From a virus, in the IMG/VR virus record IMGVR_UViG_3300025870_001054, positions 1 to 39,026 of that record: a stretch of 39,026 nt of DNA; one strand, 5' to 3'. The notes beneath the pieces are model-generated. The model ran no database searches. It was not told the DNA's origin and worked only from the letters and a program-made list of their open reading frames with translations. Shown one piece after another: positions 30,693 through 38,406 of this stretch (positions are counted from its first letter, which is position 1; the number at the start of each line of letters is the position of its first letter). Both the position numbers and the translations under genes were made by a program.

Positions 30693-31273
30693 GAATGAAC
30701 GAATGGCAAGAATTAATTGAAAAGCATTATGTAGATGCTAGAGATCAGCGCTCAGATATTAATGAACACTTGCATGACCTATTGACACTCGCTGAAAATT
30801 GTACACATGTTACTGAAATGGGATCTCGCTTTGGTGAAAGTACTAAAGCGTTTCTTAAAGCTCCAGTATCACTTAGAGCTTATGACTTAGAAATTCATCC
30901 TCCACTTGCTGAGTTATTCAAAATGGCTCGTAAAGTTGGTAAAGATGTTGAGTACATTAGAGGTAATACACTCGATGTTTTGATTGAGCCGACTGATATG
31001 ATTTTTATTGATACTTGGCACTCTCAAAAACAACTAAAAGATGAGCTTAAACTACATGGTAACGCTGCCCGTAAATATCTTGCTTTCCATGATACCCATA
31101 CATATGGCGTAAGAGATGAGCAAAGAGACTGGGCTGCAAATCCTGATCGTAAAGCACAACCTAACCAAGGGTTGTTGCCAGCAATTATTGAATTTGTAAT
31201 TGCAAATCCTCATTGGCATTTTAAAATGCATAAATCAAATAACAACGGATTGACAGTACTGGAAAGAAAATAA
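30689..31273 (+). CDS. SAM methyltransferase-like protein, sugar cluster
   Basis: A 194-aa protein. ATG 30689 at the ATGA overlap, with GAGG upstream, is preferred over GTG 30677. VTEMGSRFGESTKAF is the SAM loop, and MIFIDTWHSQKQLKDEL with YLAFHDTHTYG matches the Methyltransf_24/cephalosporin hydroxylase-like group. Its neighbours suggest a sugar substrate. It resembles the gene at 12030 in fold only. Confidence 0.78.
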   Translation: MRMNEWQELIEKHYVDARDQRSDINEHLHDLLTLAENCTHVTEMGSRFGESTKAFLKAPVSLRAYDLEIHPPLAELFKMARKVGKDVEYIRGNTLDVLIEPTDMIFIDTWHSQKQLKDELKLHGNAARKYLAFHDTHTYGVRDEQRDWAANPDRKAQPNQGLLPAIIEFVIANPHWHFKMHKSNNNGLTVLERK

Positions 31274-31274
31274 A

Positions 31275-32852
31275 ATGAAAATTGTTGATTGTTTCCCATT
31301 TTTTGCACCTACTAACGAAGAAATACTTTACCTTAGAGTAAATATGTTAAAGGATCATGTGGATAAGTTTATTATTGTGGAGTCGAATAAGACTCATAGT
31401 GGTAAACCTGTCGACCGTAAGTTCCCTGAAATTGCTCGTAAGCTTGGGTTACCAATTGAGAAAATCATTTATGTTGAGCACGATATCCCAGATACAGAGG
31501 ACCTAGAAGTACTTGATATTGATAGGAAGAATGCTGGTGTAAATGCTAATAATATAGATTCAGTGCATGCTCGAGCACGTGAACGGCTTCAAAAAGATGC
31601 TGTAATGATGGCATTACAAGACTTTGAAAAAAGAGATGTTTTTCTTTACGGTGATGCTGACGAAATCATTGATCCAAAGCATATTAAATGGTTGGCTAAA
31701 CAATGTCATAACCATCCAAACTTAATTATCAAGGTTCCTTTAGTATACTTACAAGGCCGTGCTGATTTAAGAATCCACCACCGTAATGATGTTCCTGTTA
31801 TTTGGAAACGAGCAATGTTCTTTGCTACAAAGGAACAACTATTACATGCTAAGCTGAGCAATATTCGTTGTGGTAACATCTATATGCCAGTTAAGTTTCC
31901 AACACACGAAGGTGTAAACCAAGAAGATATGGGTTGGCACTTTGCATGGATGGGAACTCAACAGCAACGTCAAACAAAAGCAGACTCTTTTGCTCATGCG
32001 TTTGATAGTTTTAAATGGCATACGGCTGGCGGGTATGCAGACTATAAAAAGTTTGTAGATAATACTCAGCCTGTTGAAGGTAATATTGCTCCAGACAGTA
32101 ATGAAGATCATATCTTAAAACGTTATCCACATTCTTCTTTACCTAAAATGATTTTTGACGAACCTTTCCTAAAAGAATTCTTTTTGCCTGAAGTAAAAAT
32201 GGATGAGACATATTCGTTTAATGATTGTAAATGTTACTGGTGCGAAACATTACAATGGCCGCTTATGTATGACTTGGAAGACAACCATGAAAAGCTTTGG
32301 TTTGAAGTTCCAAGAAGTTGTTCAGTAACTATCAAAGAAAGCTTTCCACAACGTAAACAAGTAATGCGTGGAACTCGTATGTACAACGGGTTTGTTGAAT
32401 CAAAGAAAAAACCAATTATGATTTTTACTGATCCTATTGACCGGTTTGTTTCTTTAATTAACGTATACCTTACAGAACGTCAACGGTATTTTGATTATGG
32501 TAAAGATATTTTTAGTTCTTTTGATATAGATGTTGCAACCCTTACTAAAGAGGAAAAAATTGATTTGTTTTTCCGTAATCTAAATAAGATTACTTCAGGC
32601 CATCAGGTCCACCACTTCCATCCTCAATGTCGATTTGTTGATACAGAAAACTTTGAGAAAATTGAAGTGGTTAAAAGAGAAGATGTAAACGATTATTTTG
32701 ATATTGCTGTAAAGCATAACGTTACTCGTAAAGAAATTACTAAGGATGATTTTACTCCTGAACAAACCGAGTTTATCAAACGAGCCTATGCGAGTGACTA
32801 TGCTTTTTATGAAAAGTTTGGAGTAAAACGTGGCAAAAGTAAAGGTAAATGA
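31275..32852 (+). CDS. GT17-like glycosyltransferase fused to a sulfotransferase-like domain
   Basis: A 525-aa protein. Residues about 1-295 match GT17 (MKIVDCFPFFAPTNEEILYL; FIIVESNKTHSGKP at 32-45; GDADEI at 126-131 as metal site). Residues about 315-515 look like a Sulfotransfer_2 domain: VPRSCSVTIKESF (345-357) in place of PKTGS-type loops, TDPIDRFVSLINVY (385-398) as 3'-phosphate motif, HFHPQC (447-452), and an end of YASDYAFYEKFG. The Lys usual in the 5'-phosphosulfate loop is Arg here. One protein could add and sulfate a sugar. The fusion is read directly from one uninterrupted frame. Confidence 0.82.
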   Translation: MKIVDCFPFFAPTNEEILYLRVNMLKDHVDKFIIVESNKTHSGKPVDRKFPEIARKLGLPIEKIIYVEHDIPDTEDLEVLDIDRKNAGVNANNIDSVHARARERLQKDAVMMALQDFEKRDVFLYGDADEIIDPKHIKWLAKQCHNHPNLIIKVPLVYLQGRADLRIHHRNDVPVIWKRAMFFATKEQLLHAKLSNIRCGNIYMPVKFPTHEGVNQEDMGWHFAWMGTQQQRQTKADSFAHAFDSFKWHTAGGYADYKKFVDNTQPVEGNIAPDSNEDHILKRYPHSSLPKMIFDEPFLKEFFLPEVKMDETYSFNDCKCYWCETLQWPLMYDLEDNHEKLWFEVPRSCSVTIKESFPQRKQVMRGTRMYNGFVESKKKPIMIFTDPIDRFVSLINVYLTERQRYFDYGKDIFSSFDIDVATLTKEEKIDLFFRNLNKITSGHQVHHFHPQCRFVDTENFEKIEVVKREDVNDYFDIAVKHNVTRKEITKDDFTPEQTEFIKRAYASDYAFYEKFGVKRGKSKGK

Positions 32853-33069
32853 GAGAGGGTTTGAAGCTCTTACCTTAGAAATCAAACAACTTAAGAGAGA
32901 AAAATCAGATCTATATAACGAAATTGACGCGCTGAGAAGTCAAAGAATGATGCTCTTTGATACTGTCAGCGCGTTAGTAGAAGACAAATCTTATTGGTCA
33001 GAAGAAGCTCAAAAGAGTGGTATCATTTGGCGCTTGGAAAACGTATTAAAGAATTTTCATGATTCCTAA
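32830..33069 (+). CDS. 79-aa coiled-coil protein
   Basis: GTG start at 32830, inside the end of the previous gene, with GGAG seven bases upstream. Residues about 15-55 form a coiled coil (LTLEIKQLKREKSDLYNEID). No membrane segment or known family. The stop overlaps the next start by 11 nt. Small coiled-coil adaptors are common in such phages. Confidence 0.65.
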   Translation: MAKVKVNERGFEALTLEIKQLKREKSDLYNEIDALRSQRMMLFDTVSALVEDKSYWSEEAQKSGIIWRLENVLKNFHDS

Positions 33070-33811
33070 GTATGAAATCGTAGCTCCGTACCACCATCAA
33101 TATCAACAAGAGCAAAACCTTCCTAACTTACAAACCGCTGAACAAAGACATGAATATGCCATGTTTGTAAAAGGAAATGACCACCTTATTAATGGCAGAA
33201 CATATTGCTACATAGATGAGGATGGTAACTATGTAAGTACCTTCGTAAGCCAATATTCTGATATTATTTTTAAAAATTTAGAACCGCTCGTAAGAGATGC
33301 TGTGCTTAAATTACATGATAAAGGTTATTTAACTTTCACTAGTTGCCAAGGACATGATAATTCAAAGCATAGATATATTGGTGTATTGTTTAATAATATG
33401 GACCAAAAGAATAAGTTTATACAAGAAATAGATAACTTAGATTGCGATGTACATTGGCACGATAATATGATAAACTCTGTGGAAAGACCATGCCAAAATG
33501 TTCCTTGGTGGGCTGATGGTGGATATACTGTACATATAGTTTATGATGATACTTTGTATAACAATGCACCACAACAAAGAGCTAGACAAAGACCTTATAC
33601 AGACTCTGACCTTACAAAGTTTTGGAATATCCAATCAAAACGAAATTACAATCATTACGAAGCTATAGTATTTTCGTTTGCCTATCCAATGGTTGAAAAT
33701 AACATATGGGAAAGACTAAAGAAATACTTTTTCTATGACCAGAATAAAGTTGAAAAAGCCTATAATGATTTCTTAAACAAAGCAGATAAATTAACAGAGT
33801 ACTTAGCATGA
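33059..33811 (+). CDS. SCxGH-motif protein, copy 1
   Basis: A 250-aa soluble protein. The block LVRDAVLKLHDKGYLTFTSC followed by QGH (about 77-99) is a motif seen in uncharacterised phage and bacterial proteins (GYxTxxSCxGH), and the next gene carries a variant of it. Tyr-, Asn- and His-rich, with RNYNHYEAIVFSF before an IWERLKKYFF segment. The conserved Cys and His could be catalytic or bind metal; function unknown. Confidence 0.7.
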   Translation: MIPKYEIVAPYHHQYQQEQNLPNLQTAEQRHEYAMFVKGNDHLINGRTYCYIDEDGNYVSTFVSQYSDIIFKNLEPLVRDAVLKLHDKGYLTFTSCQGHDNSKHRYIGVLFNNMDQKNKFIQEIDNLDCDVHWHDNMINSVERPCQNVPWWADGGYTVHIVYDDTLYNNAPQQRARQRPYTDSDLTKFWNIQSKRNYNHYEAIVFSFAYPMVENNIWERLKKYFFYDQNKVEKAYNDFLNKADKLTEYLA

Positions 33812-34503
33812 GTTGGCAGCTTTGGGATCCTCCTGCAATTATCATACCGGCACCTATCCAGTCTGAAATAAAAGCAGAACAAAAAGAACAAATACCTATT
33901 GACGAACACTATAAAAAGGTATATGATACTGCTTGGAACAAACTTCAACCCGATGGTCGAATAAATATTGATGGAGAGTCAAGCGCAAGCATAAGTCCAT
34001 ACTCAAAACATTTTCGTTCTCAAGTTGAGGATCGTATTTGGCCTTTAGTTGAACTACTTTATTTAAAAGGTTATTTACCAGTAAGTAGTTGTGGAGGACA
34101 TAGAGGTACCTTATTACGAGAGTTTGAAAGAGGGTTCTTTGAATATAATGCATGCCCTTATGTTATGATTGTAGTAAACCGAGACTGCGAACAAGACGTA
34201 CTACAATCTTTAGGCAAACCTCTCTATACCGACATATCAGTAACTCATAGTATGGGTGGTATGGATGCTTCAAAGGCAGGCGAAGGTAAAATCGTCAAGT
34301 CTAAACGTAAAGATATTAAAAATGAATATGAATCTTTGAACTGGATGATGCAAAGGAACTATGATAAGTGGAGCTATATCACTATCCGAATCAACCCTTG
34401 GAAGCGTATGAGTTTGAAATATATTTTAAGAACAAGAAAAGAAAAAAAATTAATTAGCTATGTAGTTGAAAAGTATAGAGATTTACCTCAATATATTTTT
34501 TAA
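33808..34503 (+). CDS. SCxGH-motif protein, copy 2 (diverged paralogue)
   Basis: A 231-aa protein overlapping copy 1 by ATGA. It shares WPLVELLYLKGYLPVSSCGG-H (about 76-96) and a similar end (MMQRNYDKWSYITIRINPWK, then RMSLKYIL) with the upstream protein, so the pair probably arose by duplication. The N-terminal 45 residues differ. No known family name. A sigma70 promoter follows. Confidence 0.7.
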   Translation: MSWQLWDPPAIIIPAPIQSEIKAEQKEQIPIDEHYKKVYDTAWNKLQPDGRINIDGESSASISPYSKHFRSQVEDRIWPLVELLYLKGYLPVSSCGGHRGTLLREFERGFFEYNACPYVMIVVNRDCEQDVLQSLGKPLYTDISVTHSMGGMDASKAGEGKIVKSKRKDIKNEYESLNWMMQRNYDKWSYITIRINPWKRMSLKYILRTRKEKKLISYVVEKYRDLPQYIF

Positions 34504-34519
34504 AATATGAAATTAACTG

Positions 34520-34548
34520 TTGACAATCCTTTTTAGATAGGTTATATT
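34520..34548 (+). promoter_or_regulatory. Sigma70 promoter of the SleB-like gene
   Basis: TTGACA at 34520-34525, a 17-bp spacer and TATATT at 34543-34548. The start near 34555 leaves a very short leader before the ribosome site at 34566. Confidence 0.72.
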
Positions 34549-34578
34549 GGTTCTATATAAAAAATGAGGCAGCTAAAT

Positions 34579-35097
34579 ATGAAAATCAAACACGTAATCA
34601 CAGGGACATTGTCCGCGGCTATTACAGCAACAATGTTTATCGTACCAGTATTTGCAACTGTTGTTGAGTCAGACCGTTTGCAAGACAGCGCAAATGAAAA
34701 TTGCTTAGCACTAAATATCTATTACGAAGCCCGTGGCAGTAACCTAGCAGACAAAGCTGGTGTAGCTGATGTTGTTTTAAATCGAGTTTATGATACGCGT
34801 TATCCAAATAATGTTTGTGACGTAGTACAACAAGGTAAACAAGATTCTAATGGTAACATGGTTCGTCACATGTGTCAGTTTTCTTGGTACTGCGATGGTA
34901 AGCATGACCGTCCTCAGGATGAAGACCGGTGGCAAGAAGCACAGTTGATTGCGTACAACATGCTACAGCACAATAAATATCGTGGTATTACAGAGGGCTC
35001 TACTCACTACCACGCGACGTATGTAAACCCATCGTGGGCATCAAGCCTTCAATTGGTTGGTCGTCTTGGTGCTCATATCTTTTATCGTTGGGAGTAA
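34579..35097 (+). CDS. Exported SleB-like cell-wall hydrolase
   Basis: A 172-aa protein. ATG 34579 is chosen because GAGG lies nine bases upstream; ATG 34564 would lack a site. A signal peptide is clear (IKHVITGTLSAAITATMFIV, cleavage near VFA). CLALNIYYEARG and the end THYHATYVNPSWA match the Hydrolase_2/SleB family, which cuts peptidoglycan; the Glu in YYEARG is the candidate catalytic acid. Unlike the endolysin it carries its own export signal and an early-type promoter, so it may act on the wall before lysis. Confidence 0.88.
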   Translation: MKIKHVITGTLSAAITATMFIVPVFATVVESDRLQDSANENCLALNIYYEARGSNLADKAGVADVVLNRVYDTRYPNNVCDVVQQGKQDSNGNMVRHMCQFSWYCDGKHDRPQDEDRWQEAQLIAYNMLQHNKYRGITEGSTHYHATYVNPSWASSLQLVGRLGAHIFYRWE

Positions 35098-35100
35098 AAG

Positions 35101-35322
35101 ATGGTAGAAATCACAGAACAGGAATATGAACTATTCCAAAGACTAAGAAAGATTTGGATACACTCAAGTCCAGAAAAAAGTGGAGCATATTTTATATGCG
35201 GTGAAGCCGGAGAGAAAGATCCAATGGGACTGCCTGAATTCATTTCAGTTTGCCCAGCGTACGGTTTAGACGGATTTGCCTACTATAAAAAAGACAAAGA
35301 CTATACAGCTCCTGGCTGGTAA
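35101..35322 (+). CDS. 73-aa hypothetical protein
   Basis: GGGAG precedes the ATG, three bases after the SleB-like gene. N-terminal helix (EITEQEYELFQRLRKI) then a compact Gly/Pro-rich part with two Cys (YFICGEAG, ISVCPAYG). The start resembles short marine T4-like phage proteins. No functional motif. Confidence 0.65.
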   Translation: MVEITEQEYELFQRLRKIWIHSSPEKSGAYFICGEAGEKDPMGLPEFISVCPAYGLDGFAYYKKDKDYTAPGW

Positions 35323-35344
35323 TTAATAAAAGGAATCAACTGAA

Positions 35345-35956
35345 GTGAATAAAAAAACAAATAAACCACTTGACCTATCGGAACTATTTAAGCCCCAGCA
35401 AAAGCAAGGCGAAAGGTTCATTCGCAAACAAGCTGTTAACATCACTGAGTTTTATCTGAGTGGTGATATTGAATCGTCAGAAGAATATATTGATTGGTTT
35501 GATATTATTCGTAGTGCAGGTGAAAGCGATATTATCAAAATCTATATTAACTCGCCAGGCGGTGACTTGTTTACAGCAATTCAATTCCTTCGTGTACTTA
35601 CTGAGACTGAAGCGCAGGTTGTTATCTCAGTTGAAGGTGCCTGTATGAGTGCAGCTACAATCATTTTCTTGTGTGGACATCAGTACGAAATTTCACCGCA
35701 TTCCATGTTCATGTATCACAATTATTCTAGTGGTGTTGTAGGCAAAGGTGGTGAAATGTATGACAGACTTGCACACGAAAAAGAATGGTCTGAAAAACTA
35801 ATGCGTGATATTTACGCAGACTTTTTAACTGAAAAAGAAATTACTTCAATCCTTGATAACAAAGACATTTGGATGGATGGCGATGAAGTAATTAAACGCT
35901 TGAAGAAAAAAGTCAAAAAACTTAAAAGCAACAAAAAGGAAGATTTAGATGAGTGA
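35345..35956 (+). CDS. ClpP-like serine protease
   Basis: A 203-aa protein starting at GTG with AAAAGGA upstream. The ClpP fold is recognisable: IKIYINSPGGDLFTAIQ (64-80), nucleophile S102 in CMSAATIIF, H125 in MYHNYSSG, and Asp in the KDIWMDGDE region (174-180). Lys-rich C-terminal tail. It lies outside the head genes, so host-protein proteolysis or substitution of ClpP is as likely as capsid maturation. No ATPase partner is seen here. Confidence 0.87.
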   Translation: MNKKTNKPLDLSELFKPQQKQGERFIRKQAVNITEFYLSGDIESSEEYIDWFDIIRSAGESDIIKIYINSPGGDLFTAIQFLRVLTETEAQVVISVEGACMSAATIIFLCGHQYEISPHSMFMYHNYSSGVVGKGGEMYDRLAHEKEWSEKLMRDIYADFLTEKEITSILDNKDIWMDGDEVIKRLKKKVKKLKSNKKEDLDE

Positions 35957-36290
35957 TGAACGTTATGTAGTAGTAACTTGTGTTTCTACTTTTCGTCAAC
36001 GCTATTGTGTTCCAGTAAGTGAATTACAAAAGCTTAATACTGACGTAGATATCATGAATGATCCTGCTAAGCAAATTGAATGGGCTGAGGATTCTGTAAC
36101 TATGGAAGAAGTAAAAGAGTTTTCTCAAAGTCATTTAGGCGAGCAAATTCTCGATACTTTTATTTTAGATGAAGAACGAGTTTTACAATTGTTTGATCGA
36201 GATAACGATTATTTGAAAGAGTGGACTAAAGAGCAAAAGCTTGAACGTATTCACAACTGGAAAGATGAATATACATGGAAAAACAAATGA
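35949..36290 (+). CDS. 113-aa conserved phage protein
   Basis: Overlaps the ClpP-like gene by 8 nt, with AAAGGAAG upstream. An acidic protein with VTCVSTFRQRYCVPVSELQK at the start and FDRDNDYLKEWTKEQKLERI near the end, a pattern I connect with marine T4-like phage hypotheticals. No enzymatic motif, signal or membrane segment. Confidence 0.72.
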   Translation: MSDERYVVVTCVSTFRQRYCVPVSELQKLNTDVDIMNDPAKQIEWAEDSVTMEEVKEFSQSHLGEQILDTFILDEERVLQLFDRDNDYLKEWTKEQKLERIHNWKDEYTWKNK

Positions 36291-37054
36291 TAATTCAAAT
36301 TGCTGGATATGGATTTGTAGGGAAAACTCATGCCTTAGCATTAGCTGGTGGGAATCGTTCCATACGGGTCTATGATCCAGCAAAAGAATATAATCATTGG
36401 AATCCTGAAGCTGATTGCTATATCATAGCTGTAAGTACTCCACAAGCAAAAGACGGATCATGTAATATGACAAACGTTTATGAGATTGTGGAGTCTATTA
36501 TGAGTACAAACCCAGAAGCTCCTATCCTTATTAAGTCAACTATTAGCCTTGAAGGATGGAGACTTATTAATAGATCATATCCAGACGCATACATTACGTT
36601 TTCACCTGAATATCTTAGAGCAGATTATGCTATGGAAGATTTTAAAAATCAAAAGAGCATAACACTAGGTGGAGGTGATGTTAACTTTTGGTCTGAATTA
36701 CTTTCAGAAGGCTTAGGAATTCCAGTTGATATTTGGAATCCCGAGTCTTTGATTTTAACTAAATACTTTCGTAATTCATTTTTAGCTACTAAGGTAGCGT
36801 TCTTTCAGCAAATGCATGATATGTGTCTCCAATCTAATGTAGATCCTAACGAGGTACTTGCATACGTTTCTGATGATGAACGCATTGGTAAAAGCCACAC
36901 GTATGTAAGCTCAGTTGATAAAGGTTTTGGAGGGCATTGTTTACCTAAAGACGTATCCGCCGTGCTTTCAACCTCACGTGAAATGGGATATGATTTATCA
37001 GTTTTAAATGAAGTTATGGAATATAACAAAAGGTTACAAAAGGAAAAAAGATGA
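36287..37054 (+). CDS. Short UDP-glucose/GDP-mannose dehydrogenase-like enzyme
   Basis: A 255-aa protein. ATG 36287 (ATGA overlap) or 36275 may be the start. NAD loop GYGFVG (7-12), SPEYLRAD (106-113), LTKYFRNSFLATKVAFF (157-173) with the catalytic Lys and Asn, and the catalytic Cys218 in GFGGHCLPKD are all present. Family members of 390-450 aa have a C-terminal nucleotide-sugar domain; this one stops about 37 residues after the Cys motif. It may be a minimal enzyme making a uronic acid, or have altered activity. Confidence 0.87.
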   Translation: MIIQIAGYGFVGKTHALALAGGNRSIRVYDPAKEYNHWNPEADCYIIAVSTPQAKDGSCNMTNVYEIVESIMSTNPEAPILIKSTISLEGWRLINRSYPDAYITFSPEYLRADYAMEDFKNQKSITLGGGDVNFWSELLSEGLGIPVDIWNPESLILTKYFRNSFLATKVAFFQQMHDMCLQSNVDPNEVLAYVSDDERIGKSHTYVSSVDKGFGGHCLPKDVSAVLSTSREMGYDLSVLNEVMEYNKRLQKEKR

Positions 37055-37224
37055 GTAAAGCATTTTGGAAAGGTTTTAAAGAAGGGTATATGAAATACTT
37101 TTGGGTAGGTACGGCATTTGCTCTCGGAATTGCACTAGGCAATTATGCCCACCCTTATGAAGTTTGTAAGCGTATGTATGACACACAAGAAAACGTAATG
37201 GAATGTGTAAAGGTTACAAAATGA
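37051..37224 (+). CDS. 57-aa single-pass membrane protein
   Basis: ATG overlapping the previous stop, with AAAGGAAAA upstream. Basic N-terminus (MSKAFWKGFKEGYMK), then one hydrophobic segment (YFWVGTAFALGIALGNYA, 16-33) and a short tail with two Cys (YEVCKRMY, MECVKV). The stop overlaps the next start. Small membrane proteins of this kind are common in phages; function unknown. Confidence 0.68.
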   Translation: MSKAFWKGFKEGYMKYFWVGTAFALGIALGNYAHPYEVCKRMYDTQENVMECVKVTK

Positions 37225-37430
37225 AAAAAATAGTATATGATAATGTCTGCGAAGTAGTAAGTACGCGGACAGATGTTGTCGTCGAGGCTGAAGCTGATAA
37301 TATGCGACCCGGTGTTTCATTTGAAGCTTATATAGCAAATAATAAAATCAAAATGAGATGGAATGGTAAAGTTTATGTTGGTAATGTGTCTGGCATGGAA
37401 TTTACATCACATGGACCAAAAGAACTATGA
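37221..37430 (+). CDS. 69-aa hypothetical protein
   Basis: ATG 37221 at the ATGA overlap, with AAAGG seven bases upstream, preferred over ATG 37203. A beta-prone small protein (MKKIVYDNVCEVVSTRTDVV; IKMRWNGKVYVGNVSGMEF). No signal peptide, membrane segment or recognised family. Coupled at both ends to neighbours. Confidence 0.65.
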   Translation: MKKIVYDNVCEVVSTRTDVVVEAEADNMRPGVSFEAYIANNKIKMRWNGKVYVGNVSGMEFTSHGPKEL

Positions 37431-37834
37431 GAGTAGGATTTACAGCTTCTGCGTTTGATTTACTACATGCAGGCCATGTACAAATGCTGCGCGAAGCAAA
37501 AGATCAATGTGACTATTTAATATGTGGATTGCAGACAGATCCAAGCTTTGATAGGAAAGAAAAGAATAAGCCAATCCAAACAGTGGTTGAGCGATATACA
37601 CAACTTAAAGCATTATCATATGTTGATGAAATTATTCCATATAATACTGAAGAAGACCTAAAAGACTTGTTGACATTATACACAATTGATGTTAGAATAT
37701 TAGGAGTGGAATATAAAACTCAAGAGTTTACTGGTAAAAACATATGCCAAAAACGTGGAATTGATTTATATTTTAATAAACGTGACCATCGCTTTTCCAC
37801 AAGCGATTTAAGAAAGAGAGTTTGTAATGACTGA
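37427..37834 (+). CDS. TagD-like cytidylyltransferase
   Basis: A 135-aa nucleotidyltransferase of the glycerol-3-phosphate cytidylyltransferase type. FTASAFDLLHAGHVQML (5-21) holds the HxGH motif (H14, H17), and FSTSDLRKRV near the end corresponds to the second signature of the superfamily. Length fits TagD. It would activate a sugar- or glycerol-phosphate for glycan synthesis with neighbours. The substrate is not certain; ethanolamine- or heptose-type activation is possible. Confidence 0.85.
   Translation: MRVGFTASAFDLLHAGHVQMLREAKDQCDYLICGLQTDPSFDRKEKNKPIQTVVERYTQLKALSYVDEIIPYNTEEDLKDLLTLYTIDVRILGVEYKTQEFTGKNICQKRGIDLYFNKRDHRFSTSDLRKRVCND
37670..37698 (+). promoter_or_regulatory. Possible internal sigma70 promoter
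   Basis: TTGACA at 37670-37675, a 17-bp spacer and TAGAAT at 37693-37698, inside the TagD-like gene. It could serve the small genes from 37827. Being in coding sequence it is weaker evidence. Confidence 0.4.
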
Positions 37835-38006
37835 AGGACCATTTAAAAGTGCCTTTGATGGAGACACAAAAGGCGTTATTCGTAGAGAAATTATAACATA
37901 TCGTATGAAAGGTGATATCATGGTAAAAGAAGAAGCATTCCGTGATTACTACGAATCTGGCGATTATCACGATAGCCAATCAACAAATCCATTGGTGGTA
38001 CGATGA
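37827..38006 (+). CDS. 59-aa hypothetical protein
   Basis: Starts eight bases before the TagD-like stop; AAGAAAGAGAG lies upstream. Contains FDGDTKGVIRREIITYRMKG, a pattern I link with small marine T4-like phage proteins, then an acidic part (FRDYYESGDYHD). The stop overlaps the next start. No functional motif. Confidence 0.62.
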   Translation: MTEGPFKSAFDGDTKGVIRREIITYRMKGDIMVKEEAFRDYYESGDYHDSQSTNPLVVR

Positions 38007-38224
38007 ATAGTGTTAAGGGCACAAAAGGCGTTGCTGGATTAGGGTTACCTATGAGAGGTATTCATGACACTACGGAAGTTCGTAAAACTGATGGTGAAAT
38101 GGAAATTTTCTTGCATGATTTGGCTCGTAAAGAAAATAGCGATTTTATTAGAAAGATTGCAGATAGATTTGCTGAGTTGACTTCGACCGCGCATAATCGT
38201 AAACATTGGACAGGACACGAATAA
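38003..38224 (+). CDS. 73-aa hypothetical protein
   Basis: ATGA overlap with the previous gene. Gly-rich start (VKGTKGVAGLGLPMRG), then a charged helix (NSDFIRKIADRFAELTS) and a His-rich end (HNRKHWTGHE). No family recognised. Coupled to the next gene by TAATG. Confidence 0.6.
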   Translation: MNSVKGTKGVAGLGLPMRGIHDTTEVRKTDGEMEIFLHDLARKENSDFIRKIADRFAELTSTAHNRKHWTGHE

Positions 38225-38406
38225 TGGATTTATTTGTTTGGGCTATTTACGTTATCACTGCACTTGAAGGTGGTGATTATCAATATACACATATTAAATC
38301 ATATGATGATAGAATGAAATGTGAAATCGAAGCATCAGTTTTTACTGTTTATTATGAGCCTTGGGCTGATAATGAAACTGTAGAGTGTTTAAAGGCTGAA
38401 CTATGA
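38224..38406 (+). CDS. 60-aa hypothetical protein with hydrophobic N-terminus
   Basis: ATG 38224 at the TAATG overlap. The first 14 residues (MDLFVWAIYVITAL) are hydrophobic and could be a weak signal or anchor. Two Cys (RMKCEIEA, VECLKAEL) follow in a small acidic domain. No family recognised. Stop overlaps the next start. Confidence 0.55.
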   Translation: MDLFVWAIYVITALEGGDYQYTHIKSYDDRMKCEIEASVFTVYYEPWADNETVECLKAEL

